A DNA stretch of 6,562 bases from contig PAUV01000098.1 of NCBI GenBank assembly GCA_002712845.1, forward strand, positions 14,847-21,408, in the 5' to 3' direction. Position 1 is the stretch's first letter. The number at the start of each line of letters is the position of its first letter. This document shows, piece after piece, positions 1 to 5,506 of this stretch. Source of the DNA: Rhodopirellula sp. (lineage in GTDB: Bacteria; Planctomycetota; Planctomycetia; Pirellulales; Pirellulaceae). Both the position numbers and the translations under genes were made by a program. A model generated the notes under the pieces. That model did not search any database. It was not told the origin of the DNA and was given only the letters and a program-made list of their open reading frames with translations.

Positions 1-795
1 ATGTGCGAGGTGCTGGACCACGAAGGCAACCCACACAAGACCAACGGTCGTGCAACGATTGCCGACGACGACAATGATTTCTGGTTTGGTTTTGAGCAGG
101 AATACACAATTTGGAATCCTGAATTCAACAAGCCGATTGGCTTTCCGGCCGAGGGTTACCCCGGGCCGCAAGGACCGTACTACTGCAGCGTTGGACAAGG
201 CAAAGCAGTGGGTCGCGAGATCGTCGAAGAGCATCTTGAGCTGTGCCTTGAGGCCGGCTTGAATGTGGAAGGCATCAACGCCGAAGTGATGATGGGCCAG
301 TGGGAATACCAGATTTTCGCCAAAGGCGCAAAAGAGGCCGGCGATCAAATCTGGATCGCACGCTACCTTCTTGAGCGAGTTGCTGAGCGATACGACATGG
401 GCATCAACTGGGAACCCAAACCTGTCCCAGGTGACTGGAACGGCAGCGGCATGCATGCCAACTTCAGTAACACCACGCTCCGCACCTGCGGCAGCAAGGA
501 AGTCTACGACGCTGTCTGCCAAGCATTCGAGCCTCGCATCAAGCACCACATCGACGTTTATGGTGCCGACAACGACCAGCGTCTGACAGGTCTGCACGAG
601 ACTCAGTCGATCGACATGTTCAGCTACGGTGTTTCGGATCGTGGTGCATCGATTCGAATTCCAATTCACACCGTCGAAGCCGGTTGGAAAGGCTGGCTTG
701 AGGATCGTCGTCCTGCATCCAATGCTGACCCCTACATGGTTGCCAGCGCGATCATCACGACCGTCAAGAACGCCAATATTTCTGCTACGGTCTGA
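1..795 (+). CDS. glnA: Glutamine synthetase, short GSII-like type (5' partial)
   Basis: Glutamine synthetase makes glutamine from glutamate, ammonia and ATP in the cytoplasm. The visible 264 residues hold the catalytic part: FGFEQEY at 29-35 (metal-binding glutamates), GINAEVMMGQWEYQIF at 91-106 (further glutamates), DWNGSGMHANFS at 145-156 (ATP/glutamate site), RLTGLHET at 194-201, DRGASIRIP at 213-221 and LEDRRPASNADPY at 233-245. The compact C-terminus ending soon after LEDRRP fits the eukaryote-like GSII family (about 340-370 residues) rather than the roughly 470-residue GSI enzyme. The ATG at position 1 is almost certainly internal: family members carry about 80 more residues before the MCEV segment (the beta-grasp domain), so the gene is cut by the window edge. 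It ends at TGA 793-795 and is followed by its own terminator, so it is probably the last gene of its transcript. Family call sure; exact subtype from memory. Confidence 0.93.
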   Translation: MCEVLDHEGNPHKTNGRATIADDDNDFWFGFEQEYTIWNPEFNKPIGFPAEGYPGPQGPYYCSVGQGKAVGREIVEEHLELCLEAGLNVEGINAEVMMGQWEYQIFAKGAKEAGDQIWIARYLLERVAERYDMGINWEPKPVPGDWNGSGMHANFSNTTLRTCGSKEVYDAVCQAFEPRIKHHIDVYGADNDQRLTGLHETQSIDMFSYGVSDRGASIRIPIHTVEAGWKGWLEDRRPASNADPYMVASAIITTVKNANISATV

Positions 796-821
796 TCCGC
801 AATCAGTCCGTCGTGACCCAG

Positions 822-857
822 AAACCCGGCAATGCAGCAGCATTGCCGGGTTTTTTT
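822..857 (+). terminator. Intrinsic terminator of the glutamine synthetase gene
   Basis: An 11-bp perfect G/C-rich stem (825-835 with 840-850) closes on the tetraloop AGCA and is followed by seven T (851-857). Three A at 822-824 can extend the pairing with the T run, giving weak bidirectional potential. It lies 26 bases after the stop codon. Confidence 0.93.
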
Positions 858-926
858 ATTGCATTTTTTTGCAGCTAGAAGGATTTATGCAGTGGTTCGA
901 CATGCTCCACAAATCTCTGATCGCGC

Positions 927-932
927 TATAAT
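927..932 (+). promoter_or_regulatory. -10 box of the kinase promoter, probable leaderless start
   Basis: A perfect TATAAT ends six bases before the kinase ATG at 939. Transcription would then begin at or next to the A of the ATG, giving a leaderless mRNA, and no Shine-Dalgarno sequence is visible before the ATG. No good -35 hexamer sits 16-18 bases upstream; a TTCGACA at 896-902 is too far away (24 bases). Confidence 0.55.
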
Positions 933-938
933 GGGCCC

Positions 939-1907
939 ATGCAACGCGAACCGAACATCATTCTGTCCGGGACCGACCCTGACCTGCCCGCCACCGTAGC
1001 GACAGGACTGGGGCGCTACACCGGGTTCCGCGACATGGCCCAAGGAGGCTGTGCCACGCTAAGGTCCTGCTTTGACCCTGTGACAGGACGCACAGTCGCC
1101 ATCAAGACACTTTCTCCTGCAATCTGCCACGATCATCGTGAGCGGCGGCGATTGCTGCGAGAAGCGAGGGTAACAGCCCAACTGCAGCACCCCAATACTG
1201 TCCCGGTGTACGACATTGGCGACGATGCTGAGCAGGGTGTCTATTTCGTGATGAAACGAATCTCAGGCGAAAACCTGTTCGAAATCCTCAAACGCATTGC
1301 CCGAGGCGACGAAGCGACTGCGACTGCATTCCCTGTATCTCGAAGAATAGAAATCGTCGCCTACGCGTGCCAAGCACTTGCCTATGCACACGCGCGGGGC
1401 GTGATCCATCGTGACGTCAAACCAGAAAATATCTGGGTCGGAAACTTTGGCGAAGTCATCCTGCTTGATTGGGGCGTCGCAAAAGTTTGGGGGCACGCCG
1501 ACGACAACGAACCGCTCAGCAGAAGCGTACTCAAAACAGAAACGAACGAAGACAAACAACTGCAAACCTTGACCGGTGGAGGACAGCGACCAGGAACCCC
1601 TCTGTACATGTCACCCGAGCAAGTCCAAGGAAATCGCTCGCTGGACGAACGCAGCGACATTTTCAGCGCCGGCGTTTGCCTTTACGAAGTATTGGCGATC
1701 CGTGAACCATTCCGCGGCCGCACCATTGATGAGACGTTTGACAACATCAAACACCTGCAAGTGGAACCACCTAGCGTGCGATCACCCGATCAACTGATCC
1801 CCCCAGCAGCCGACGAAGTAGTTGCCAAGGCGCTTCAAAAACGCCCTGGGGATCGATTTCAGTCGATGCGAGACTTGATTGCTGCCCTGCGGGCCATCGA
1901 AGCCTGA
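939..1907 (+). CDS. Ser/Thr protein kinase (Hanks type), stand-alone catalytic domain
   Basis: The 322-residue protein is a cytosolic eukaryote-like protein kinase made of almost nothing but the catalytic domain; no membrane segment or sensor domain is visible. Key residues in order: glycine loop AQGGCA at 34-39, VAIK lysine K56, helix-C glutamate E75, catalytic loop HRDVKPEN at 157-164 (D159, N164), metal-binding DWG at 177-179, GTPLYMSPE at 219-227, D240 and GDRF with R306. The core residues suggest an active enzyme. Oddities: only one of the three usual glycine-loop glycines remains (G36; A34 and A39 replace the others), DFG is DWG, and the activation segment (177-227, about 50 residues) has a polar Glu/Lys/Asn/Gln-rich insertion. 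As I recall, this style is common among the many planctomycete kinases. The ATG at 939 is chosen because it gives the full domain and sits just after a consensus -10 box. Its targets cannot be told; the upstream glutamine synthetase is separated by a terminator. Confidence 0.9.
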   Translation: MQREPNIILSGTDPDLPATVATGLGRYTGFRDMAQGGCATLRSCFDPVTGRTVAIKTLSPAICHDHRERRRLLREARVTAQLQHPNTVPVYDIGDDAEQGVYFVMKRISGENLFEILKRIARGDEATATAFPVSRRIEIVAYACQALAYAHARGVIHRDVKPENIWVGNFGEVILLDWGVAKVWGHADDNEPLSRSVLKTETNEDKQLQTLTGGGQRPGTPLYMSPEQVQGNRSLDERSDIFSAGVCLYEVLAIREPFRGRTIDETFDNIKHLQVEPPSVRSPDQLIPPAADEVVAKALQKRPGDRFQSMRDLIAALRAIEA

Positions 1908-1941
1908 GGCAGACCGAAGCCTGAGGCAGACCGAAGCCTGA
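1898..1941 (+). repeat. 17-bp tandem repeat (about 2.6 copies) across the kinase stop codon
   Basis: The unit CGAAGCCTGAGGCAGAC starts at 1898 and 1915, and its first ten bases recur at 1932. The kinase stop codon TGA (1905-1907) lies inside the first copy. The last copy runs into a small AAGCC/GGCTT hairpin (1934-1948) that lacks a T run. Confidence 0.9.
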
Positions 1942-1996
1942 CTGGCTTGAGGGATACTCGGGGGGGGCCTGGTTTGGCTTACACACCCACCAACAT

Positions 1997-2054
1997 CGTT
2001 ATCGGTCGCCGTTATCAGTCGACACGATCGCTAGTGAGACATCGCTAGTGAGGC
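1997..2054 (+). repeat. Two adjacent short tandem duplications (13 bp and 14 bp)
   Basis: CGTTATCGGTCGC (1997-2009) is followed by CGTTATCAGTCGA (2010-2022), differing at two positions. Four bases later ATCGCTAGTGAGAC (2027-2040) is followed directly by ATCGCTAGTGAGGC (2041-2054), differing at one. The two units are unrelated to each other. Confidence 0.85.
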
Positions 2055-2120
2055 AGTGTGTTCTCGGGGGGGGGGACGAGAGGGTGTGAGTGCGGCAGCC
2101 TTCGGAATTTAATGGGTTCT

Positions 2121-2150
2121 CAATAGTTGTCCATAGTTTTCAATAGTTGT
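2121..2150 (+). repeat. 10-bp tandem repeat, three copies
   Basis: CAATAGTTGT (2121-2130), CCATAGTTTT (2131-2140) and CAATAGTTGT (2141-2150) are head-to-tail; the outer copies are identical and the middle one differs at two bases. No function is visible. Confidence 0.8.
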
Positions 2151-2299
2151 TAGCTGGTTGAACCGGCGAGGGTGACGAACCGGGCGTTGACAGGAAATAT
2201 CGGTCGCGGCGAGGCGTTGAAACACGCTCCGCAACGTGCCCAACCGGCGGAACTGGGAAACATTGTTGGAACTTGCAGGCAATATCCTGAAAGCTGATC

Positions 2300-2327
2300 T
2301 GGACCGCCGCCGAACATTTGGTACACT
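2300..2327 (+). promoter_or_regulatory. Candidate promoter of the tRNA cluster
   Basis: TGGACC (2300-2305, four of six matches to TTGACA) is 16 bases before TACACT (2322-2327, four of six matches to TATAAT). The TGG directly before the hexamer forms an extended -10. The predicted start near 2333 gives a leader of about 140 bases before tRNA-Thr. Inferred from sequence match only. Confidence 0.4.
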
Positions 2328-2363
2328 CCCCGCCTCATGTGGCGAACCTGCCTGTTTCAATTG

Positions 2364-2380
2364 AGCTCTTCAAGGGAGCT
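2364..2380 (+). promoter_or_regulatory. boxA-like antitermination element within a small hairpin
   Basis: GCTCTTCAA (2365-2373) matches eight of nine bases of the rRNA-type boxA core GCTCTTTAA bound by NusB-S10. It overlaps a 5-bp hairpin, AGCTC (2364-2368) with GAGCT (2376-2380). Its place about 30 bases after the candidate start and before stable RNA genes is where boxA is expected. Confidence 0.35.
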
Positions 2381-2442
2381 TGAGAGACGGTTCAAACGCG
2401 AAGCGAGCGGCCGTAATCGGGCGGGGTATTCCACTTGAAAGT

Positions 2443-2472
2443 AAGTTGTAAGTCATTGACTGAAAACAACTT
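2443..2472 (+). other. Hairpin abutting the 5' end of tRNA-Thr
   Basis: AAGTTGT (2443-2449) pairs perfectly with ACAACTT (2466-2472), whose last base is directly before tRNA nucleotide 1. An inner AGTC/GACT stem (2451-2454 with 2458-2461) continues it. In the precursor this would stack against the acceptor stem at the RNase P cleavage site. Confidence 0.55.
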
Positions 2473-2545
2473 GCCAGCGTAGCTCAGTTGGCAGAGCAGC
2501 TGATTTGTAATCAGCCGGTCGCGGGTTCGAATCCCTCCGCTGGCT
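2473..2545 (+). tRNA. tRNA-Thr, anticodon TGT
   Basis: The acceptor stem GCCAGCG (2473-2479) pairs fully with 2538-2544, with discriminator T2545. The anticodon stem is 2499-2503 with 2511-2515, and the loop TTTGTAA has anticodon TGT at 2506-2508, reading ACA. The T arm is 2521-2537, with a C2522xT2536 mismatch (tRNA positions 50:64). CCA is not encoded. First gene of the cluster, equivalent in position and anticodon to E. coli thrU. Confidence 0.96.
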
Positions 2546-2648
2546 CTTTTTTAAGAGAAATGCAAGAATCAGGCCGTCGTCGAAAGAGGAAAGAAAGCGA
2601 TATAGCAGAGGAAAACGGCAATAATTGACAGACAAGTAAGAGATTTTT

Positions 2649-2730
2649 GGGGGTTTGCCCGAGTGGTTAAAGGGGGCGGACTGTAAATCCGTTGGCTACG
2701 CCTACACAGGTTCAAATCCTGTAGCCCCCA
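2649..2730 (+). tRNA. tRNA-Tyr, anticodon GTA
   Basis: The acceptor stem GGGGGTT (2649-2655) pairs with 2723-2729 (one G-T wobble), discriminator A2730. The anticodon loop CTGTAAA (2681-2687) has GTA at 2683-2685. The long variable arm (2693-2705, TGGC and GCC forming a short stem) gives the class II shape expected of bacterial tRNA-Tyr. T stem ACAGG/CCTGT is perfect. CCA is not encoded. Spacers on both sides are long (103 and 161 bases). Confidence 0.96.
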
Positions 2731-2781
2731 CTTTGAAGAATACGTGTTAACTGCCGGCCACTGTCTCTGTAACTTGCAATT

Positions 2782-2864
2782 GCCGAACCTGATTCTTCGG
2801 CGATCGAGGTAAACGCGACAATTCAGGAATCGCGAGTGATAGACAACTGACGATTTGTTCGTCA
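2782..2864 (+). other. Two hairpins in the spacer between tRNA-Tyr and tRNA-Gly
   Basis: GCCGAA (2782-2787) pairs with TTCGGC (2796-2801) around an 8-base loop, and TGACGA (2848-2853) pairs with TCGTCA (2859-2864) around a 5-base loop. Neither is followed by a T run, so they fit RNA-processing structures better than terminators. Confidence 0.4.
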
Positions 2865-2891
2865 CGATCCATCATCTCAACGGTTCTCACT

Positions 2892-2962
2892 GCGGGTGTA
2901 GCTCAATGGTAGAGCAGCAGCCTTCCAAGCTGAATACGAGGGTTCGATTCCCTTCACCCGCT
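2892..2962 (+). tRNA. tRNA-Gly, anticodon TCC
   Basis: The acceptor stem GCGGGTG (2892-2898) pairs perfectly with 2955-2961, discriminator T2962. The anticodon loop CTTCCAA (2922-2928) has TCC at 2924-2926, reading GGA (and GGG). The 27:43 pair is a G-A mismatch; the T stem is paired with one G-T wobble. CCA is not encoded. Equivalent to E. coli glyT; only nine bases separate it from the next tRNA. Confidence 0.96.
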
Positions 2963-2971
2963 TGTCAACAA

Positions 2972-3043
<72 letters not shown>

Positions 3044-3158
3044 CTTTGGCGGCGGCAGGCTCCGAGCATTGCTTTCAACTGTGATGAGAAAGCTGTGATT
3101 TATCCAGATTTTGCTAATCAGTGATTGCAAGAATCGGTTGATTCCGCAACAACTATGG

Positions 3159-3199
3159 CCACCAAATCTAGCGATTGAATACAGATTCGGTGGTTTTTT
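3159..3199 (+). terminator. Terminator-like hairpin 1 between tRNA-Thr and tuf
   Basis: CCACCAAATCT (3159-3169) pairs with AGATTCGGTGG (3183-3193) over ten of eleven positions (one A-C mismatch) around a 13-base loop. Six T follow at once (3194-3199). It could end the tRNA transcript or attenuate reading into tuf. Confidence 0.6.
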
Positions 3200-3221
3200 G
3201 AAGAAGAACATTGTGTAGACA

Positions 3222-3250
3222 ACGCTTCCCACAGTGGGAGGCGTGATTTT
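3222..3250 (+). terminator. Terminator-like hairpin 2 between tRNA-Thr and tuf
   Basis: ACGCTTCCCA (3222-3231) pairs with TGGGAGGCGT (3235-3244) over all ten positions (one G-T) around the 3-base loop CAG, followed by GATTTT. The stem is strong but the T run is short. It lies 22 bases after the T run of the first hairpin. Confidence 0.5.
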
Positions 3251-3392
3251 GACATTCGTTTCAATACTGATTGAGCGAGCTAGACCAGTGCGGCTGGATT
3301 GACGGCGGTCAAACCGTGGGTGTGAACACGGTCGTTATCAATTTGGGCTGATCCGGAGCGTATCTCTGGCCAGTAATGGCACGGTCGGATGC

Positions 3393-3398
3393 AGGTGA
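3393..3398 (+). promoter_or_regulatory. Ribosome binding site of tuf
   Basis: AGGTGA ends seven bases before the ATG at 3406. This decides the start: the in-frame ATG at 3376 has no Shine-Dalgarno sequence. Confidence 0.8.
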
Positions 3399-3405
3399 AT
3401 TAGAA

Positions 3406-4602
3406 ATGGCTAAGGCAACTTTTGAACGGACCAAGCCCCACGTTAACGTTGGGACCATCGGCCACATTGACCACGGTAAAACAACCACCACCGGTGCTAT
3501 CCTTGCAGTGCAAGCTGCCAAGGGCCTAGCCGAAGCGAAGGGTTACTCGGATATCGCCAAAGGCGGTACCGTGCGTGACGATACCAAGACAGTGACGATC
3601 GCAGTGGCACACGTTGAGTATGAGACGGACAACCGTCACTATGCTCACATTGACTGCCCCGGTCACGCTGACTTTATCAAGAACATGATCACCGGTGCCG
3701 CCCAGATGGACGGTGCGATTTTGGTGGTTTCAGCTGCGGACGGCCCAATGCCACAGACGAAAGAGCACGTTTTGCTCGGTCGTCAGGTGGGTGTGCCTTA
3801 CATCGTTGTGTTCCTGAACAAGTGCGACCTCGTCGATGACGAAGAGCTGCTGGAACTGGTTGAGCTTGAGGCTCGCGAGTTGCTCAGCAAGTACGACTTC
3901 CCTGGGGACGATGTTCCTGTGGTTCGTGGTTCAGCACTTCCTGCGTACAACAGCCCTGCAGATCCTGATGCCAGCAAGTGCATCAGCGAACTGATGGACG
4001 CGTTGGACGAGTACATCCCTGAGCCTGTCCGCGAAGACGACAAGCCATTCCTGATGGCAATCGAGGACGTCTTCTCGATCGAAGGTCGTGGTACGGTAGC
4101 AACAGGTCGTATCGAGCGTGGAGTTGTGAAGGTTGGTGAAGAAGTTGAAATCGTCGGATTGTCAGCTGAATCAACCAAAACAACCTGCACCGGCGTCGAA
4201 ATGTTCCGCAAGGAAATGGGCGAAGGCCGCTCGGGTGACAACGTTGGATGCCTGCTTCGTGGTGTCAAGCGTGAAGATATCCAGCGTGGTCAGTGCTTGG
4301 CAAAACCAGGCAGCATCACTCCTCACACCAAGTTCGAGGCAGAGGTTTACTGCCTGAGCAAAGATGAGGGTGGTCGACACACACCATTCTTCAGCGGCTA
4401 CCGTCCTCAGTTCTACTTCCGCACAACGGACGTGACAGGAACGGCTGACTTGGTGGGTGCAGAAATGTGCATGCCAGGCGACAATGTCAAAGTCACGGTT
4501 GAGCTTCACAAGCCAATCGCGATGGACGATGGTGTCCGCTTCGCGATTCGCGAAGGTGGTAAAACGGTCGGATCGGGTGTTGTCACCAAGATCCTCGAGT
4601 AA
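3406..4602 (+). CDS. tuf: Translation elongation factor EF-Tu
   Basis: EF-Tu is the cytosolic GTPase that brings aminoacyl-tRNA to the ribosomal A site. From the ATG at 3406 it has 398 residues, a normal length. The G domain shows GHIDHGKT at 19-26, DCPGH at 83-87 (catalytic histidine H87), NKCD at 138-141 and GSAL at 175-178. Domain II (about 215-305) has the [19 protein letters not shown] signature at 221-239; domain III (about 306-398) has [15 protein letters not shown] at 331-345 and ends VTKILE. Oddity: in switch I the usual RGITI reads KTVTI (61-65). The Mg-contacting threonine (T64) is kept, but the Arg and Gly before it are K61 and T62, and the following residues are AVAH instead of the usual NTSH. 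P-loop neighbours are also changed (T28, G30). I recall similar planctomycete EF-Tu sequences but could not check. The gene lies after four tRNA genes and before tRNA-Trp and secE. Confidence 0.98.
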   Translation: MAKATFERTKPHVNVGTIGHIDHGKTTTTGAILAVQAAKGLAEAKGYSDIAKGGTVRDDTKTVTIAVAHVEYETDNRHYAHIDCPGHADFIKNMITGAAQMDGAILVVSAADGPMPQTKEHVLLGRQVGVPYIVVFLNKCDLVDDEELLELVELEARELLSKYDFPGDDVPVVRGSALPAYNSPADPDASKCISELMDALDEYIPEPVREDDKPFLMAIEDVFSIEGRGTVATGRIERGVVKVGEEVEIVGLSAESTKTTCTGVEMFRKEMGEGRSGDNVGCLLRGVKREDIQRGQCLAKPGSITPHTKFEAEVYCLSKDEGGRHTPFFSGYRPQFYFRTTDVTGTADLVGAEMCMPGDNVKVTVELHKPIAMDDGVRFAIREGGKTVGSGVVTKILE

Positions 4603-4748
4603 AAGCGTGTGATCAGATTTTCACGCGAAAACGGGTAAAACGCTCGTAATTCTGATGGCCAGCGAAGCATTTGACTTCGTTGGTCATTGGTTATTTAAGG
4701 CGTTTCCTGTACGATCATGGGTCACCTCACGGGTGCCCCCTGAGTCGA

Positions 4749-4821
4749 AGGGGTGTAGCTCAATTGGCAGAGCACTGGTTTCCAAAACCAGCGGTTGCGG
4801 GTTCAAGTCCCTCCGCCCCTG
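4749..4821 (+). tRNA. tRNA-Trp, anticodon CCA
   Basis: The acceptor stem AGGGGTG (4749-4755) pairs with 4814-4820 (one G-T wobble), discriminator G4821 as expected for Trp. The anticodon stem CTGGT/ACCAG encloses TTCCAAA (4780-4786), anticodon CCA at 4782-4784. The T stem has a C4798xT4812 mismatch (positions 50:64), the same as in tRNA-Thr(TGT). CCA at the 3' end is not encoded. A tRNA-Trp between tuf and secE occurs in many bacteria. Confidence 0.96.
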
Positions 4822-4862
4822 CTTTGAATTGGAAGACAAACAGATCAGCAGGCCGCCTGCAT

Positions 4863-4879
4863 CTCCCGCTTGAAGGGAG
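4863..4879 (+). other. Small hairpin between tRNA-Trp and secE
   Basis: CTCCC (4863-4867) pairs with GGGAG (4875-4879) around a 7-base loop, with no T run. It may be a processing site separating tRNA-Trp from the secE message. Confidence 0.3.
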
Positions 4880-4957
4880 GCAAATGGCTTGGTTACAAAC
4901 AATTGCGTTATCGTAAAGTCGATCGCCACGGACGGGTGATTGATCCATTACACAATC

Positions 4958-4962
4958 AGGAG
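4958..4962 (+). promoter_or_regulatory. Ribosome binding site of secE
   Basis: AGGAG ends seven bases before the GTG at 4970 and decides that start over the in-frame TTG at 4940. Confidence 0.75.
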
Positions 4963-4969
4963 CAGACAG

Positions 4970-5434
4970 GTGTCACGAGACATTGCGGCGACCGAAAATG
5001 GTTCTCTCATCGGAACGATGATCGGAGAACTAGCCAAAACAAAGGTCTACAAGCCAACCCAAGGGCGAATTGTCCGCCAACTGACTGCGTTGGCGATTTG
5101 GGTGATCGTCGGACTCGGCTGCTGGTCTTTGCATGGGACCCTGCGAGGAAGCGGATGGTTCACGGAAAGCACCGAGTGGTTGATTCCGGGGATTTCTCTG
5201 GGTTTGCTGTTTTTTGGAGCATGGTTCGGATTTCGTGCCGTCAATCTCCCCAGCTTCGCTGACTTCCTGATCGCAGTCGAAGCAGAGATGAACAAGGTGA
5301 CTTGGCCAGGCAAAGAAGAACTGGTCCGAGCCGCGATTGTGGTGATCTTCACCATTTTCTTCTTGGCGATCTCACTCTTCCTGTTTGACGTAATTTGGCA
5401 ACAAGTTTTCGTCACGCTGGGAGTGACGACCTGA
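4970..5434 (+). CDS. secE: Protein translocase subunit SecE (three-segment form)
   Basis: SecE clamps SecY in the SecYEG channel that exports proteins across the inner membrane. With the GTG start at 4970 the protein has 154 residues. The family core is at the C-terminus: an amphipathic stretch with AEMNKVTWPGKEEL at 105-118, followed by the essential membrane segment at about 120-147. Two further hydrophobic segments come before it (about 38-58 and 70-90). Like E. coli SecE (127 residues, three segments) and unlike the roughly 60-residue single-segment form of many bacteria, it therefore spans the membrane three times. The first 35 residues are polar and probably cytoplasmic. It lies 148 bases after tRNA-Trp and 72 bases before nusG, the usual order. 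The GTG is preferred because of the AGGAG seven bases upstream. Confidence 0.93.
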   Translation: MSRDIAATENGSLIGTMIGELAKTKVYKPTQGRIVRQLTALAIWVIVGLGCWSLHGTLRGSGWFTESTEWLIPGISLGLLFFGAWFGFRAVNLPSFADFLIAVEAEMNKVTWPGKEELVRAAIVVIFTIFFLAISLFLFDVIWQQVFVTLGVTT

Positions 5435-5461
5435 CACGCCCGACTTTGTTATTAATATAGT
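5431..5461 (+). promoter_or_regulatory. Candidate nusG promoter overlapping the secE stop codon
   Basis: CTGACA (5431-5436, five of six to TTGACA) contains the secE TGA. It is 16 bases before TAATAT (5453-5458, four of six to TATAAT) or 19 bases before TATAGT (5456-5461, five of six). The short A/T-rich stretch stands out from its surroundings. A start near 5467 would give a leader of about 40 bases. Confidence 0.4.
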
Positions 5462-5506
5462 GTCTCATACCTTCATCGATCACTACTGCCCAACAGCGTT
5501 GAAAAC

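Larger units (their letters stand above)
1908..2472. other. Gene-free region: tandem duplications, G runs, then tRNA leader
   Basis: No convincing gene is visible on either strand in these 565 bases. The left part (1908-2150) holds successive short tandem repeats with periods of 17, 13, 14 and 10 and G runs of 8 and 10 bases. The middle (2151-2290) shows nothing I can name. The right part (about 2300-2472) looks like promoter and leader of the tRNA cluster. Minus-strand open frames of 60-80 codons here have no recognisable product. Confidence 0.6.
3044..3405. other. Gene-free tRNA-tuf spacer with stacked hairpins
   Basis: No gene is visible. Besides the two terminator-like elements listed separately it holds a GCTTTC/GAAAGC hairpin (3071-3093) and three hairpins in the tuf leader: TTGAC/GTCAA (3299-3312), ACCGTG/CACGGT (3313-3332) and a CTG-CCGGAG / CTCTGG-CAG stem with an internal loop (3348-3373). 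A perfect TTGACA at 3249-3254 has no recognisable -10 partner 16-18 bases downstream. Confidence 0.55.

Noticed and set aside
1..3. ATG at position 1 as the glutamine synthetase start codon
   Set aside because: Homologous enzymes have about 80 residues before this Met, so it is internal and coincides with the window edge.
887..931. 14-codon frame (MQWFDMLHKSLIAL) with an upstream AGAAGGA, ending inside the kinase -10 box
   Set aside because: It would lie upstream of the predicted transcription start and after the glutamine synthetase terminator, so it is probably not transcribed.
2187..2192. Perfect TTGACA in the spacer before the tRNAs
   Set aside because: No -10-like hexamer 16-18 bases downstream; the same holds for TTGACA at 2625-2630 before tRNA-Tyr.
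2109..2360. Overlapping minus-strand open frames of 83 and 62 codons in the spacer
   Set aside because: No recognisable domain, no clear ribosome binding site, and they cover the 10-bp repeats and the probable tRNA promoter.
3376..3405. In-frame ATG 30 bases upstream of the tuf start
   Set aside because: No Shine-Dalgarno site and it would add ten residues absent from EF-Tu; AGGTGA at 3393-3398 serves the ATG at 3406.
3798..4268. 156-codon minus-strand open frame inside tuf
   Set aside because: Serine-rich shadow of the EF-Tu gene, caused by its codon pattern.
4605..4626. GCGTG/CACGC inverted repeat just after tuf as a terminator
   Set aside because: Only a 5-bp stem with a 12-base loop and no T run.
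4940..4969. TTG start for secE
   Set aside because: The GTG at 4970 has AGGAG at ideal spacing; the TTG has none.
4870..5262. 130-codon + strand frame starting at TTG before secE
   Set aside because: It overlaps secE out of frame and has no recognisable product; checked for L33 and rejected.
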